DNA of 64,000 nt from Deltaproteobacteria bacterium (GTDB lineage: Bacteria; Desulfobacterota; Desulfobulbia; Desulfobulbales; Desulfocapsaceae). The DNA is taken from the NCBI GenBank assembly GCA_002747825.1, contig PDQQ01000014.1, positions 1 through 64,000 on the forward strand, read 5' to 3'. Positions 1 through 9,246 of this stretch are shown piece by piece (within the stretch, counting starts at the first letter, position 1; the number at the start of each line of letters is the position of its first letter). The notes beneath the pieces are model-generated. The model was not told the origin of the DNA. It worked only from the letters and a program-made list of their open reading frames with translations, and did not search any database. The position numbers and the translations under genes are program-made.

Positions 1-106
1 TTTGGCTCTGGGGTGATTGGTTTTTTACACTCTAACCCACGTTGGCAAGGATGGCAGGTCTTTCTCATCTCTTAATGACTACAAACATTATGTCTAGCAA
101 ACTCAG

Positions 107-1576
107 CTACCCTTCGTAGTTGCTCGAAGCCGTTTTCCCACCGTGTCCGGTCCAGTTGGTGTGAAAGAATTCATTACGCGGCCTGTCGATCCGCTCGTAG
201 GTATGGGCACCAAAATAGTCCCGCTGCGCCTGGAGCAGATTCGCAGGAAGTCGCTCGCTCGTATATCCATCAAGAAAGCTGATGGCCGCCGTCATTGCCG
301 GCATCGGCAGACCGATCTCTACGCCCTTGGCCACAATACGGCGCCAGGAATCCATACTCTGGATCAGAATATCTCTAAAATACGGGGCAAAGCCCAAGAA
401 GGGCAGGTCTGGCTCCACATCGAATGCTCTATTGATGTCAGCGAGGAAGGTGCTGCGGATGATGCAGCCTTCGCGCCAGATCATGGCAATATTCCCGAGA
501 TTGAGCTGCCAGGAATAGGCCGCCGACGCCTGCCGCAAAAGCATAAACCCCTGTGCATAACTGATGATCTTCGAGGCAAGCAAGGCGTCGTGCAGGGCCT
601 GCAGCCATTGCGATATATCCTCCTGGAGGTCTACTGTCGGAGTAATCGTTTTCTTGAAAAAGGCGGCAGCCTTGACACGCTCCTGCTTGAGGGCGGAGAG
701 GCTGCGGGCAAATACCGCTTCTGTTATCAGGGTCAGCGGAATACCCTGATCAAGAGCGTTAATACCTGTCCATTTGCCAGTTCCTTTCTGTCCGGCTGCA
801 TCAAGAATATTATCAAGCAGCAGAGTACCGGTTTCCTCTTCCCTGTAGCGCAATATATCGGCTGTAATCTCGATCAGGTAGCTGCTCAGTTCCGTATGGT
901 TCCATTCGGCAAAGGCAGAGGCCATCTGCTCTTCAGAAAGCTGCAGCGCGTCTCGCATAAAGTGATATGCCTCACAGATAAGCTGCATATCCCCGTACTC
1001 AATCCCGTTATGCACCATTTTCACAAAATGTCCGGCACCGCCTTCTCCCACCCAGTCACAGCAGGGTTGACCATCGCTTGTCTTTGCGGCGATATCCCGC
1101 AAAATATCTCGCACCATCGGCCAGGCCTCAGAACTGCCGCCGGGCATGATCGCAGGGCCGCGCCGTGCCCCCTCTTCTCCGCCGGAAATCCCGGTGCCGA
1201 TATAATACAACCCCCTTTCCGCAAGGGCTTTGCCCCTTCGTTCGGTATCCTGATAGTTGGAATTCCCCCCATCAAGAATGATATCGCCTGTATCAAGCAA
1301 TGGTGTGAGACGCTCGATAAAATGATCGACCACCTCACCGGCCCGAACCATCAACATTACCTTGCGTGGACGCTGCAATTTATCGACCAGGTCCTCGAGT
1401 GAGCTGGCCCCGATGATCCTGGTATCCTTTGCCGGGCCGTTTAAAAAATCTTCCACCTTTGACTGGGTCCTGTTGTACGCGACAACCCTGTAACCATGGT
1501 CATCGATATTCAGAATCAGATTCTGCCCCATCACCGCCAGTCCAATAACCCCGATATCACCTTGTATGCTGTCCAT
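107..1576 (-). CDS. gnd: 6-phosphogluconate dehydrogenase, decarboxylating
   Basis: Cytosolic enzyme that oxidatively decarboxylates 6-phosphogluconate to ribulose 5-phosphate with NADP+, the last step of the oxidative pentose phosphate branch. The N-terminus carries the Rossmann motif IGLAVMGQNL. The family signature GGNSNYQDTERR and the substrate loop GISGGEEGARRGP follow, then the all-helical C-terminal domain with the KGTGKWT motif. Length (about 490 residues) is full size. The ORF track starts 19 codons earlier, but MDSIQGDIGV lies just after an AGGAAAA ribosome site and begins where the family normally begins, so that start is preferred. It is the third gene of a zwf-pgl-gnd run on the minus strand, after a gap of about 110 bases. 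Confidence 0.95.
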   Translation of the reverse strand: MDSIQGDIGVIGLAVMGQNLILNIDDHGYRVVAYNRTQSKVEDFLNGPAKDTRIIGASSLEDLVDKLQRPRKVMLMVRAGEVVDHFIERLTPLLDTGDIILDGGNSNYQDTERRGKALAERGLYYIGTGISGGEEGARRGPAIMPGGSSEAWPMVRDILRDIAAKTSDGQPCCDWVGEGGAGHFVKMVHNGIEYGDMQLICEAYHFMRDALQLSEEQMASAFAEWNHTELSSYLIEITADILRYREEETGTLLLDNILDAAGQKGTGKWTGINALDQGIPLTLITEAVFARSLSALKQERVKAAAFFKKTITPTVDLQEDISQWLQALHDALLASKIISYAQGFMLLRQASAAYSWQLNLGNIAMIWREGCIIRSTFLADINRAFDVEPDLPFLGFAPYFRDILIQSMDSWRRIVAKGVEIGLPMPAMTAAISFLDGYTSERLPANLLQAQRDYFGAHTYERIDRPRNEFFHTNWTGHGGKTASSNYEG

Positions 1577-1685
1577 TATTTTTTCCTGTCGCTCATGTTC
1601 ATTAAAGTTGTTCTCTTTTTTAGAAGGCAGCATCTGCCCTCTTCTTTCTTCTGCCGGTCCTGGCAGATGTTCTCAACATACGCTT

Positions 1686-2432
1686 TCAGGTCTGATCAGC
1701 ATCAACAAAGGATGCCGCAGCCTGGTCAAGATACCATTCTGTTATACCGTCAATAGATCTGATACGAGCTGCCGGCCAGGGCAGCGGATCTGACAACTGC
1801 GCTTTATCCTCAATTCTTTTTTGCATCTGCGCAAGAATTGCCGACTTGCCGTTGCCCAGCAGCAGATAGGTCAGCCTTGTTCCCGCCGCAAGCAGGCTGG
1901 CTGTCTGGCTAATACGACGCTGGCCGGTTTCTGGATGTCTGGCGATGGTTATCCAGTTTTTGTCCGTATAATCTGTCTGCCCCGGGAAAAGAGAGGCGGT
2001 ATGTCCATCACCCCCTACGCCGAGATGTATCCAGTCGAAAACCGGGTATCCCGCCTTATTTTTCGGCAAATATTGGTCGATTTCGTCGGAGTATCGGCTC
2101 ACCTCCCGCTCTGGAGGCTCTTCTCCCCGAATGCGGTGCAGATTTTTTCGCGGGATATTGATATGAGAAAACAACAGCTTATCGGCGACGCCAAAGTTAC
2201 TGTCGGCAGCGTCCGGAGGAACACAACGTTCATCACACCACCAGAAATGGAGATTTTTCCAGCAGATACCTCCGGCATATGGCGGCCGGGCGAGAAGCTC
2301 GAACCAGAGCTTTGGCGTGCTGCCGCCGGAGAGCGAGATATGCCTCTGCCCCCCACCCGTGCTCAAGGCAAGCAGCTCGTTGGCAAGTGCTTCAACCACC
2401 GCCGCGGGAGAGGAAAAAATCTTCAGGTTCAT
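1686..2432 (-). CDS. pgl: 6-phosphogluconolactonase
   Basis: Hydrolyses 6-phosphoglucono-lactone to 6-phosphogluconate between Zwf and Gnd. The protein is of the DevB/SOL type (248 residues), with the sugar-phosphate isomerase-like motifs LSGGSTPK near residue 35, [11 protein letters not shown] near 65 and [14 protein letters not shown] near 140. Its ATG overlaps the zwf stop codon as ATGA, so the two are translationally coupled. The product completes a three-gene NADPH-producing module with zwf and gnd. Nothing is missing from the fold as far as can be seen by eye. Confidence 0.93.
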   Translation of the reverse strand: MNLKIFSSPAAVVEALANELLALSTGGGQRHISLSGGSTPKLWFELLARPPYAGGICWKNLHFWWCDERCVPPDAADSNFGVADKLLFSHINIPRKNLHRIRGEEPPEREVSRYSDEIDQYLPKNKAGYPVFDWIHLGVGGDGHTASLFPGQTDYTDKNWITIARHPETGQRRISQTASLLAAGTRLTYLLLGNGKSAILAQMQKRIEDKAQLSDPLPWPAARIRSIDGITEWYLDQAAASFVDADQT

Positions 2433-3922
2433 AGCTCACAATATCCGGTATCCGCCAAATTTTTACAGGGGAATCGCCACATCTTTTCTTCCCGTGCCAA
2501 CAGCTCATCGGCCTCTTGCGGGCCCCAGGTACCGGCTGCATAACCGTAGAGCTTGCCCTCTTTCTCCTTGAAATCAAGAATTGGTTGAACAAACTGCCAG
2601 CAGGCCTCCACGGCATCCGTGCGGGTAAACAGGGTGGCGTCGCCGTTGATTGCATCGAGCAAAAGCCGCTCATAGGCATCCAGAACCTCGGTATTGGCCA
2701 GGTCACGGTAATGAAAATCCATACCAACCTCCTCTGTCTGAAAGCCTGCACCAGGCTTTTTCAGGCCAAAATTGATACGAATGCCCTCATCCGGCTGGAT
2801 GCGGATAATAATTGTATTCTCTGGGGCACAAGAGGCAAAAAACGGATGCGGTGTCTTCTTGAAATAGAGAACGATCTCAGTAACCCTGGTTGGCAACCGC
2901 TTGCCGGTGCGGAGATAAAAAGGCACCCCCATCCAACGCCAGTTATCAATAAACATTTTGAGCGCAACATAGGTCTCTGTCCGCGATTCTTGCCCAACCC
3001 CTTGTTCGTTACGATAGGCGGAGAGAAATTCTCCCCGCACCGTTGACTGGGCGTACTGACCGAGAACCAGATTGTAGAGCAGATCGTTCTCGGTTAACGG
3101 CCGAAAGCAGTGCATGATCTTGACAGCCTCGTCACGAATACAGCGAGCATCGATCTTTGATGGAGGCTCCATTGCCATCATTGCCAGGACCTGCAAAAGA
3201 TGATTCTGCAACATGTCACGTACCGCCCCCACATGATCGTAGTAACCACCACGTTTTTCAACGCCAAGAAATTCGGCGGCAGTAATCTCGACACGATCAA
3301 CGAAATTACGATTCCAGAGCGGCTCGAACAGGGCGTTGGAAAAGCGCAAGACGAGCAAATTCTGTACCGTCTCCTTACCAAGGTAATGGTCGATACGATA
3401 GATCTGATGCTCACCGAAATTCTCGTGGAGCTTCTGGTCAAGCTTTTTGGCAGAGAGCAGATCATGGCCAAAGGGCTTTTCAACGATAAGCCGTTTCCAG
3501 CCGTCGCTTTCATCGTGCATCTGCTGTGCCGCCAATTGTTCTGAGATCCTCAGGTAAAGACTCGGAGGGGTCGCAAGGTAATAGAGAATATTGCCCCCGG
3601 CCTTATGCCTGCCGGCAAGAACAGCGATGCGCTCCTTCAATGAACAAAAATCCTCTGTATTCTCAGGATCTGTCTGCTGATAATAGAGATGGTTACAAAA
3701 ATCTTCTTCGGATTCCAAAAGATTCCGGTTGGGGATTTTATCAATACCGGCACAAAGCTTTTCCCGAAATGTGGCATCGGTATAGGCGCTGCGACTGGCG
3801 CCAAGAATTGCAAAATTTTCTGGCAGACGTTGATCGGCAAAAAGATGGTAGAGCGCCGGGATGAGTTTTCGCTGGGTGAGATCTCCTGAGGCTCCGAAAA
3901 TAACAATGATTGCGTTGTCCAT
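2429..3922 (-). CDS. zwf: Glucose-6-phosphate 1-dehydrogenase
   Basis: Oxidises glucose 6-phosphate to the lactone with reduction of NADP+, the entry step of the oxidative pentose phosphate pathway. Visible motifs are the nucleotide-binding [12 protein letters not shown] at the very N-terminus, the active-site stretch [13 protein letters not shown] near residue 175 and the family motif RTGKRLP in the C-terminal half. The ORF track begins nine codons upstream. The start [10 protein letters not shown] is preferred because AGGA lies about seven bases before it and homologues start just ahead of the GASGDL motif. It is the first gene of zwf-pgl-gnd. The upstream 560 bases hold no convincing gene. 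Confidence 0.95.
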   Translation of the reverse strand: MDNAIIVIFGASGDLTQRKLIPALYHLFADQRLPENFAILGASRSAYTDATFREKLCAGIDKIPNRNLLESEEDFCNHLYYQQTDPENTEDFCSLKERIAVLAGRHKAGGNILYYLATPPSLYLRISEQLAAQQMHDESDGWKRLIVEKPFGHDLLSAKKLDQKLHENFGEHQIYRIDHYLGKETVQNLLVLRFSNALFEPLWNRNFVDRVEITAAEFLGVEKRGGYYDHVGAVRDMLQNHLLQVLAMMAMEPPSKIDARCIRDEAVKIMHCFRPLTENDLLYNLVLGQYAQSTVRGEFLSAYRNEQGVGQESRTETYVALKMFIDNWRWMGVPFYLRTGKRLPTRVTEIVLYFKKTPHPFFASCAPENTIIIRIQPDEGIRINFGLKKPGAGFQTEEVGMDFHYRDLANTEVLDAYERLLLDAINGDATLFTRTDAVEACWQFVQPILDFKEKEGKLYGYAAGTWGPQEADELLAREEKMWRFPCKNLADTGYCEL

Positions 3923-4485
3923 GGCAGATCCTGGTAGAAAAGTTTTCATTGTCTATCAGGGTATGCCTTAAAGAGGATTCTGTCAATTGCAATACCCCTG
4001 GTTTTCCCCTGTATGCAGTCGATGGTCTGCCCATAGCCTTAAACGGAAAGGATCATTGTCCCCAGGCCCCAAGATGCTGATTCAAAAAATCACCAGAAGA
4101 GAAACCACCCTTATATCCAGAACCATCATCGGTCAGGATCCAATAAGACCATAGGCGTACACAAGCCCAGGTTAGCGTTAATATAATTTTCCATGGCGGT
4201 TGTTTTCGACCTTGCTCTCCCTCCCGTTTGTGCGTAACCCATTTGCACAAAAAGAAAAGATTTCTCCAGGCTACAGGTATTCTCCCCCTTTACAGCCAAC
4301 CTTCTTTTTTGATATGGTTGAATGTAAAATTCCTTTACCAGCATGTTGCTGAAAAAAAGGACCACCGTCGTTGATATATTTTTTGGCAAAAAAGGCTTTT
4401 GGGATTACACTGCGGGCGATCAGAGAGTATGTGCTTTATCCGCAGTATTAAACACAACTATTCACCACAGGAATGGAGAAATACA
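3923..4485. other. Divergent intergenic region, no supported gene
   Basis: This 563-base stretch separates minus-strand zwf from the plus-strand YidB-like gene and must hold both promoters. The minus-strand ORFs of 65 and 87 residues here overlap one another in different frames. They lack clear ribosome sites and show no family motif, so neither is annotated. No strong hairpin was noticed. Confidence 0.5.
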
Positions 4486-4920
4486 ATGGACATAAACGAA
4501 CTGCTTCAATTGGGTGCAAAGGCTTTTAAAGACAGTACATTAAGCGGCGATGCAGGCAGTAATCTCGACCTGCAATCAATCAGTTCCGCAATATCCAATC
4601 TCACCGGCGGGGAAGGCTTTGACCTCAGTGCTCTTGTAGGCAAACTCAGCGCCGGAGGCCTCGGAGAGATGGTAAGCTCATGGCTTGGCGATGGCAGCAA
4701 TAAAGGCATCAGTCTTGATCAGATAACCAGTATTTTTGGCAGTGACAAGATACAGGAATTTGCCTCAGAGCTGGGTGTAAGTACCGAGGAAGCTGCCGGA
4801 GGTCTTTCAGAGGCACTACCTCGTATCGTAGATAAAGCCAGCAGCGCAGGTCTCCTGCCAGACTCTCTAGGCAGTGTTGAAGATGTGGTCGGACTTGCCG
4901 GAAAACTCTTCTCCAGATAA
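4486..4920 (+). CDS. YidB-like DUF937 family protein
   Basis: A soluble 144-residue protein of unknown biochemical role, similar in layout to the YidB/DUF937 family: Gly/Ser/Leu-rich helices, a central GxxLxxxLGDGSNKGIS-type segment, and a C-terminal LPxIVDKxxxxGxLP motif seen as LPRIVDKASSAGLLPDS. The ORF track begins 29 codons upstream. ATGGACATAAACGAA is preferred because GGAATGGAGAA lies directly before it and the upstream codons look non-coding. No signal peptide is visible. It is followed at 180 bases by a DUF945 protein on the same strand, with a strong inverted repeat between them. Confidence 0.75.
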   Translation: MDINELLQLGAKAFKDSTLSGDAGSNLDLQSISSAISNLTGGEGFDLSALVGKLSAGGLGEMVSSWLGDGSNKGISLDQITSIFGSDKIQEFASELGVSTEEAAGGLSEALPRIVDKASSAGLLPDSLGSVEDVVGLAGKLFSR

Positions 4921-5039
4921 CCTTTGAGAAGATCTTTTGTACAGCCAATGAGAGAAGACCATCGGCTGATCAGAATCACCATATACAATTATGCCTTTTG
5001 TCTCCTCAATACACGACCAGAGACCTGGCATGCAGAGTA

Positions 5040-5073
5040 AGGACAATGCCTTTTTCTCAAAAGGCATTGTCCT
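5040..5073 (+). terminator. Perfect 15-bp hairpin between two genes
   Basis: AGGACAATGCCTTTT pairs perfectly with AAAAGGCATTGTCCT around a TCTC loop. It lies 120 bases after the YidB-like gene and ends 27 bases before the DUF945 start codon. No U-tract follows on the plus strand, so it is not a textbook Rho-independent terminator. It may instead be a leader or transcript-processing structure of the downstream gene. The inverted repeat itself is certain; its role is open. Confidence 0.6.
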
Positions 5074-5100
5074 CCCTTATAAAAAGACAGGAGAAAATTT

Positions 5101-6429
5101 ATGAAGAAAGGTCTTATTACCATCCTTATCCTGGCAGTCGCATTCCTGGCTGTCATTCCCTGGCTGGGAGGCATGATTACCGAATCAACCATTCAGGAGC
5201 AGGTTGCTAAAACCAACCAGATATACAGCGATATAGGACAGAGAACCAATATAGAAATCGTCGAATACAACAGAGGTTTTGGCGCATCAACATTTTTGAT
5301 GAAGCTTACCGATCCAATTCTCGCAAAATTCTTTGGAATTCAGGAAATTCTTATCGACAGTGAGGCCAAACATGGCATAACCGGTATTGACACCACCAGC
5401 AGCCTTCAAAAAAACAGCTGGTACAAAGATTTCATCGACAGCAAACTCGGCGGCAAGGATCCATTACATACGCATACCCGTTACAGCTATCTGGGCAATG
5501 TAACTTCAGACGTACAGCTTGACGAATGCTCTCTGGCCAGCGATCGGAACACATTCACAATAAAGGCAGGGAATTTCACCTCCACTGCCGATAAAGAGTT
5601 AACCAACTTCACGATAAAGGGAGACTGGAAGGGCCTTGAAGCCGCCTTTGATGAAGGTACGATACAACTTGGGCCGAGCACGCTGAAGGGGGACATGAAA
5701 CTATTCTCACCCTATATATGGAAGGGCTCCATGGAGTTTGCAGCTCAGGAACTACAGGCCGGACAAGAGGCAGAAACCTTTACCTTGACCGGTCCACGGA
5801 TAGAGGTAAAATCAGATATAAGTAAAGATGGCGCAACTATGTCAGTCGAAGAAAAGATCAGCTTTGACCAGTTGCAGATTGAAGAAGAAAAGGTAGAAAG
5901 CTTTTCCGGCAGTGTGATCATTAAAAACATCAACGTCAAGGCCTACGAAGAATTTATAAAGGCCTATTCTAAGGCTATGGAGCCGATCATTGACACAATG
6001 TTGGACGATCCTGAAAAAGACCCCCAGATTGCCGGCGAGGAAGTTGCTGCCACCATGCTGGGGATGTTGCCGCTCGTTGAAAAGTTGCTCTCAAAGGATC
6101 TGGAGATTAGACTCAGCAACATTCACCTCACCTTGCCCGAGGGAGAGATCAAGGCCGATGTGCGGCTTCAACTCTTAGAGGACGTCACTCTTACCCAATT
6201 TATTTCCATGTCTCAAAAGCCCGGCATGTTTCTCGATATCTTCTCGCTTGCCTCGGATATAAGCTTTCCCAAGGCCCTTGCAGAAGACAATGATTCGAGC
6301 CTGTTTCAGCCCCTTTTGCCGGGCATGCAAACCGGTTTCTTCGTTATAAAAGATGATAAGGCCGTCCATACCGCAGAGATCCGTGACGGAAAACTCTACC
6401 TCAACGACAAGGAAGTACCTCTGCAGTAG
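5101..6429 (+). CDS. DUF945 (YdgA-like) envelope protein
   Basis: A 442-residue protein with an N-terminal hydrophobic segment (about residues 4-24, LITILILAVAFLAVIPW), which acts as a signal anchor, then a long periplasmic part. The segment EIVEYNRGFGASTF near residue 55 is the characteristic start of the DUF945 family, whose E. coli member is YdgA; the family's function is not established. The rest alternates beta-rich stretches in the manner of AsmA-like lipid-transfer proteins, but that resemblance is only an impression. ACAGGAG lies upstream of the ATG. The gene may share a transcript with the preceding YidB-like gene, although a strong hairpin stands between them. Confidence 0.8.
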   Translation: MKKGLITILILAVAFLAVIPWLGGMITESTIQEQVAKTNQIYSDIGQRTNIEIVEYNRGFGASTFLMKLTDPILAKFFGIQEILIDSEAKHGITGIDTTSSLQKNSWYKDFIDSKLGGKDPLHTHTRYSYLGNVTSDVQLDECSLASDRNTFTIKAGNFTSTADKELTNFTIKGDWKGLEAAFDEGTIQLGPSTLKGDMKLFSPYIWKGSMEFAAQELQAGQEAETFTLTGPRIEVKSDISKDGATMSVEEKISFDQLQIEEEKVESFSGSVIIKNINVKAYEEFIKAYSKAMEPIIDTMLDDPEKDPQIAGEEVAATMLGMLPLVEKLLSKDLEIRLSNIHLTLPEGEIKADVRLQLLEDVTLTQFISMSQKPGMFLDIFSLASDISFPKALAEDNDSSLFQPLLPGMQTGFFVIKDDKAVHTAEIRDGKLYLNDKEVPLQ

Positions 6430-6502
6430 CACGACAACAGCGTTCCCGCCCCCTGGTTGCCCACAATGGCGCCAGGGCGGGGGACCATGTGCATTGGCGA
6501 GA

Positions 6503-7141
6503 TCAGGGAGCAACCCGCTCTATAGTCCAGACATTATCCCCACCTCTCGAGTATAAAAAGCGATCGTGCAGTCTGTTTTCACGCCCCTGCCAAAATTCAA
6601 TGTCATAGGGGACAACCCGATATCCGCCCCAAAACGAAGGAATCGGTACATCACCCTGACCGATTTTTGTTTTTATCTCCTGAAATTTCTGCATCAACAG
6701 CTGTCTTGAACGAATAGGGTGACTCTGACTGGAAACCCAGGCAGCCATTTGGCTCTCTTTAGGACGACTCATAAAATACTTTGCTGATTCCAGCGCAGAA
6801 ATTTTCTCAGCAAGACCATGCACAGCAACCTGCCGCTCAAGCTCAAGCCAGACAAACAGCAGGCTTACCCTCTGGTTTCCCTTCATATCACTGGCTTTCC
6901 TGCTTGAATAGTTGGTAAAGAAGACAAAGCCGGAATGATCGTAATACTTGAGCAAAACGGTTCTTTGATTCGGTTGGCCCTGGTCGTTGACGGTTGCCAG
7001 CACCATCGCAGTAGAATCAGGAATATCGTTTTTTTGCGCCGTCTCAAACCAGTCGGTAAACTGAACGACAGGATCATCTGCCAGGTCTTTCCGGGACAAT
7101 CCTCCGACAAGATATTCCCGTCGATAATCTCTTAAATCCAC
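6503..7141 (-). CDS. pdxH: Pyridoxamine 5'-phosphate oxidase
   Basis: FMN enzyme that oxidises pyridoxamine or pyridoxine 5'-phosphate to pyridoxal 5'-phosphate. The 212-residue protein matches the family throughout: the N-terminal RREYLVGGLSRKDL segment, the FMN-binding RTVLLKYYDHSGFVFFTNY region near residue 65, SRPKESQMAAWVSSQS near 130, and the C-terminal signature FWQGRENRLHDRF. It stands alone, convergent with the DUF945 gene. The FKBP gene lies upstream on the same strand. Its use of O2 or an alternative acceptor in an anaerobe is a family-level question and cannot be read from the sequence. Confidence 0.95.
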   Translation of the reverse strand: MDLRDYRREYLVGGLSRKDLADDPVVQFTDWFETAQKNDIPDSTAMVLATVNDQGQPNQRTVLLKYYDHSGFVFFTNYSSRKASDMKGNQRVSLLFVWLELERQVAVHGLAEKISALESAKYFMSRPKESQMAAWVSSQSHPIRSRQLLMQKFQEIKTKIGQGDVPIPSFWGGYRVVPYDIEFWQGRENRLHDRFLYSRGGDNVWTIERVAP

Positions 7142-7239
7142 AATAAGATCTTCCCTCCAGGTTCAGGTAAAAAAGAGCACAAATCTCTCTGAGAAAAATC
7201 AAAAAAGATGTTCTATACGATGAAAGATTCGGCACCACG

Positions 7240-7674
7240 TCATCGAGCAATGCAGTCAACCAACTCCAGGGTAAAGCTGAGATCTTTTCCCGCAAGGGGA
7301 GGATTGGCATCAAGTGTAATATGGGTATCGGTGATTTCGACCACCACGACTCGCAAGAGTTCTCCATTTACCCCGCCCATCTCAAGACGCATACCAACCT
7401 CCGGCGTAAGATCGGGGGGAACCTGGTCAAGCGGAGCCTGAATGACCATCTCTTCGTTTCTCTCACCGTAGGCCTTCGCACAAGGAATCTCAACACGCTT
7501 CTTCTCTCCGACAGCCATACCCAGGACGGCCTCCTCGAAGCCTTCTATAACCTGTCCACTGCCGACATCAAAGCCAAGAGGCTCCTTGCCTTCAGAGCTG
7601 TCAAAAACAGAACCATCGGCCAATGTGCCAGTATAGTGAACCGTTACCCGGTCTCCTTTTTTAACTTTTGTCAT
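7240..7674 (-). CDS. FKBP-type peptidyl-prolyl isomerase, SlyD-like
   Basis: A cytosolic 144-residue prolyl isomerase and chaperone. The FKBP half shows VTVHYTGTLADGSVFDSSE and GSGQVIEGFEEAVLGMAVGEKK. These flank an insert-in-flap chaperone domain (about residues 70-120, containing AYGERNEEMV), as in SlyD/SlpA. Unlike E. coli SlyD it lacks a histidine- and cysteine-rich metal-binding tail, so it is closer to the short SlyD/SlpA forms. AGGATTATGGAGAAAGC precedes the ATG. It may be cotranscribed with pdxH after a gap of about 100 bases. Confidence 0.9.
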   Translation of the reverse strand: MTKVKKGDRVTVHYTGTLADGSVFDSSEGKEPLGFDVGSGQVIEGFEEAVLGMAVGEKKRVEIPCAKAYGERNEEMVIQAPLDQVPPDLTPEVGMRLEMGGVNGELLRVVVVEITDTHITLDANPPLAGKDLSFTLELVDCIAR

Positions 7675-7897
7675 GCTTTCTCCATAATCCTTTCTTCTTT
7701 AGTGCCAACTCCGGTCATTGCCAGCCAAGGCAGGAATACCCTTTTTGTAATCCTTGATCTTCGTCGAAAAATCGAATACTTCATAGACTTGACCTGCTCT
7801 CGCGAATCTTGCCTCTTTCAGGCCATCACTCCTGCAATATCGGGATACGTGCCAGCAGAAAAACACATCTACCAGACAAGCGCTACATTTTCCAGCA

Positions 7898-9145
7898 ATG
7901 AAAAGACAAAAAACAATGATTATCGGTGGAGGCGCAGCAGGTCTTATGGCGGCACATTCCGCCGCTGTTTGTGGAGACAGCGTCCTCGTCCTTGAGAAAA
8001 TGAAACGGACCGGTCGCAAAATAGGAATAAGCGGTAAAGGCCGATGCAACCTGACCAACAAGGCTCCACTTGCCGAGTTCATCTCCCACTTTGGAGCAAA
8101 TGGCCGGTTCTTACGGCAATGTTTTCAGCAGTTTTTCCGCAACGAACTGCTTGCCTTTTTCCAAAGCCAAAATCTACCGCTTGTCTTAGAACGCGGCGGC
8201 AGGTATTTCCCCGAAACTCAAAAAGCTCTCGATGTGGTCAGGGTATTCAACACCTGCCTTCGGCGGCAGGGTGTCGAGATACAAAAAAACAGCAGGGTTC
8301 TACAACTTGTTATACAACAAAATCGAATCACCGGGGTTGTCTGCAACGGCAGAACCGTTGCGGCAGACAAGGTTATCCTGACAACCGGCGGCAGATCTTA
8401 CCCGCGAACAGGATCAACCGGCGACGGCTACGCCATGCTGCGTTGCCTCGGGCATACCATTATTCCCCCCCTACCGGCCCTGGTGCCTCTCTACTGCAGT
8501 GATCCCATATGTAAGATGGCCACGGGTCTGACGCTGAAAAATGTCAATCTTCGTCTTTTTATCAACGGCAAAAGGAAGCGGCAGGAATTTGGAGAACTCT
8601 CGTTTACGCCGACAGGTGTCAGTGGACCTGCAGTGCTGACCATCAGCGGTCAGGCAGTGCAAGAACTCGAGCAAAACAGCCGGGTCGACCTGGTGATTGA
8701 TCTCAAGCCGGCACTGAGTGCAGAGCAGTTAGACGCCCGCATCATCCGCGACTGCGGCCGCAGGCACCAGGAAAACATACAAAACCTTCTCCGAGGCCTT
8801 TTACCCCAGCAGCTGATCCCTATCTGTCTCCAATCCTGCCAGATCGCAGGCAATACAAGGGCCGCAGTGTTCCCACGAAAACAGAGGAAACAACTTGTCA
8901 ACTGGTGTAAGAACCTGCGTCTTGCAATAGCCGGATACGGCTCCTGGGATGAGGCTATCGTAACGGCGGGAGGTGTCAGCTTGAAAGAAATCGACCCTCT
9001 GACGATGGAGTCAAGACTTGTCAAGGGGCTGTTTGTGGCCGGAGAACTTCTTGATCTGAACGCCGACACAGGGGGCTTTAACCTGCAGGCAGCCTTTTCC
9101 ACAGGCTGGCTTGCCGGCAGCAGAGCTCTGTATCACAGATCCTGA
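7898..9145 (+). CDS. NAD(P)/FAD-dependent oxidoreductase, BaiN/HI0933 (YhiN) family
   Basis: A 415-residue flavoprotein. The N-terminus has the dinucleotide motif IIGGGAAGLMAA, followed by the family hallmark GRKIGISGKGRCNLTN around residue 45. GGRSYPRTGSTGDGY near residue 165 and the C-terminal FAD contact GELLDLNADTGGFNLQ complete the family pattern. The physiological substrate of most members is unknown. BaiN of Clostridium acts in bile-acid reduction, but nothing here points to that. The gene is monocistronic on the plus strand, convergent with the iron-uptake locus. Confidence 0.88.
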   Translation: MKRQKTMIIGGGAAGLMAAHSAAVCGDSVLVLEKMKRTGRKIGISGKGRCNLTNKAPLAEFISHFGANGRFLRQCFQQFFRNELLAFFQSQNLPLVLERGGRYFPETQKALDVVRVFNTCLRRQGVEIQKNSRVLQLVIQQNRITGVVCNGRTVAADKVILTTGGRSYPRTGSTGDGYAMLRCLGHTIIPPLPALVPLYCSDPICKMATGLTLKNVNLRLFINGKRKRQEFGELSFTPTGVSGPAVLTISGQAVQELEQNSRVDLVIDLKPALSAEQLDARIIRDCGRRHQENIQNLLRGLLPQQLIPICLQSCQIAGNTRAAVFPRKQRKQLVNWCKNLRLAIAGYGSWDEAIVTAGGVSLKEIDPLTMESRLVKGLFVAGELLDLNADTGGFNLQAAFSTGWLAGSRALYHRS

Positions 9146-9246
9146 CCCGACCTTTTCACGGGTTTCTTGCTCTTGCAATTCAACGATAGGGCTTTCTCAA
9201 AAAGGCATTCTGTTTCTGGAGAAATTCACAAAGACCGGGCGAAACA

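Noticed and set aside
143-1402. 419-residue plus-strand ORF opposite gnd
   Set aside because: It is the antisense shadow of a clearly recognised 6-phosphogluconate dehydrogenase; its translation has no family motif.
4053-4389. Minus-strand ORFs of 65 and 87 residues upstream of zwf
   Set aside because: They overlap in different frames, lack ribosome sites and show no recognisable domain or signal sequence.
9187-9213. Partial similarity of TTTCTCAAAAAGGCATT to the hairpin at 5040-5073
   Set aside because: Only about 17 bases are shared, the second arm is missing and the position is unrelated, so a repeat family is not supported.
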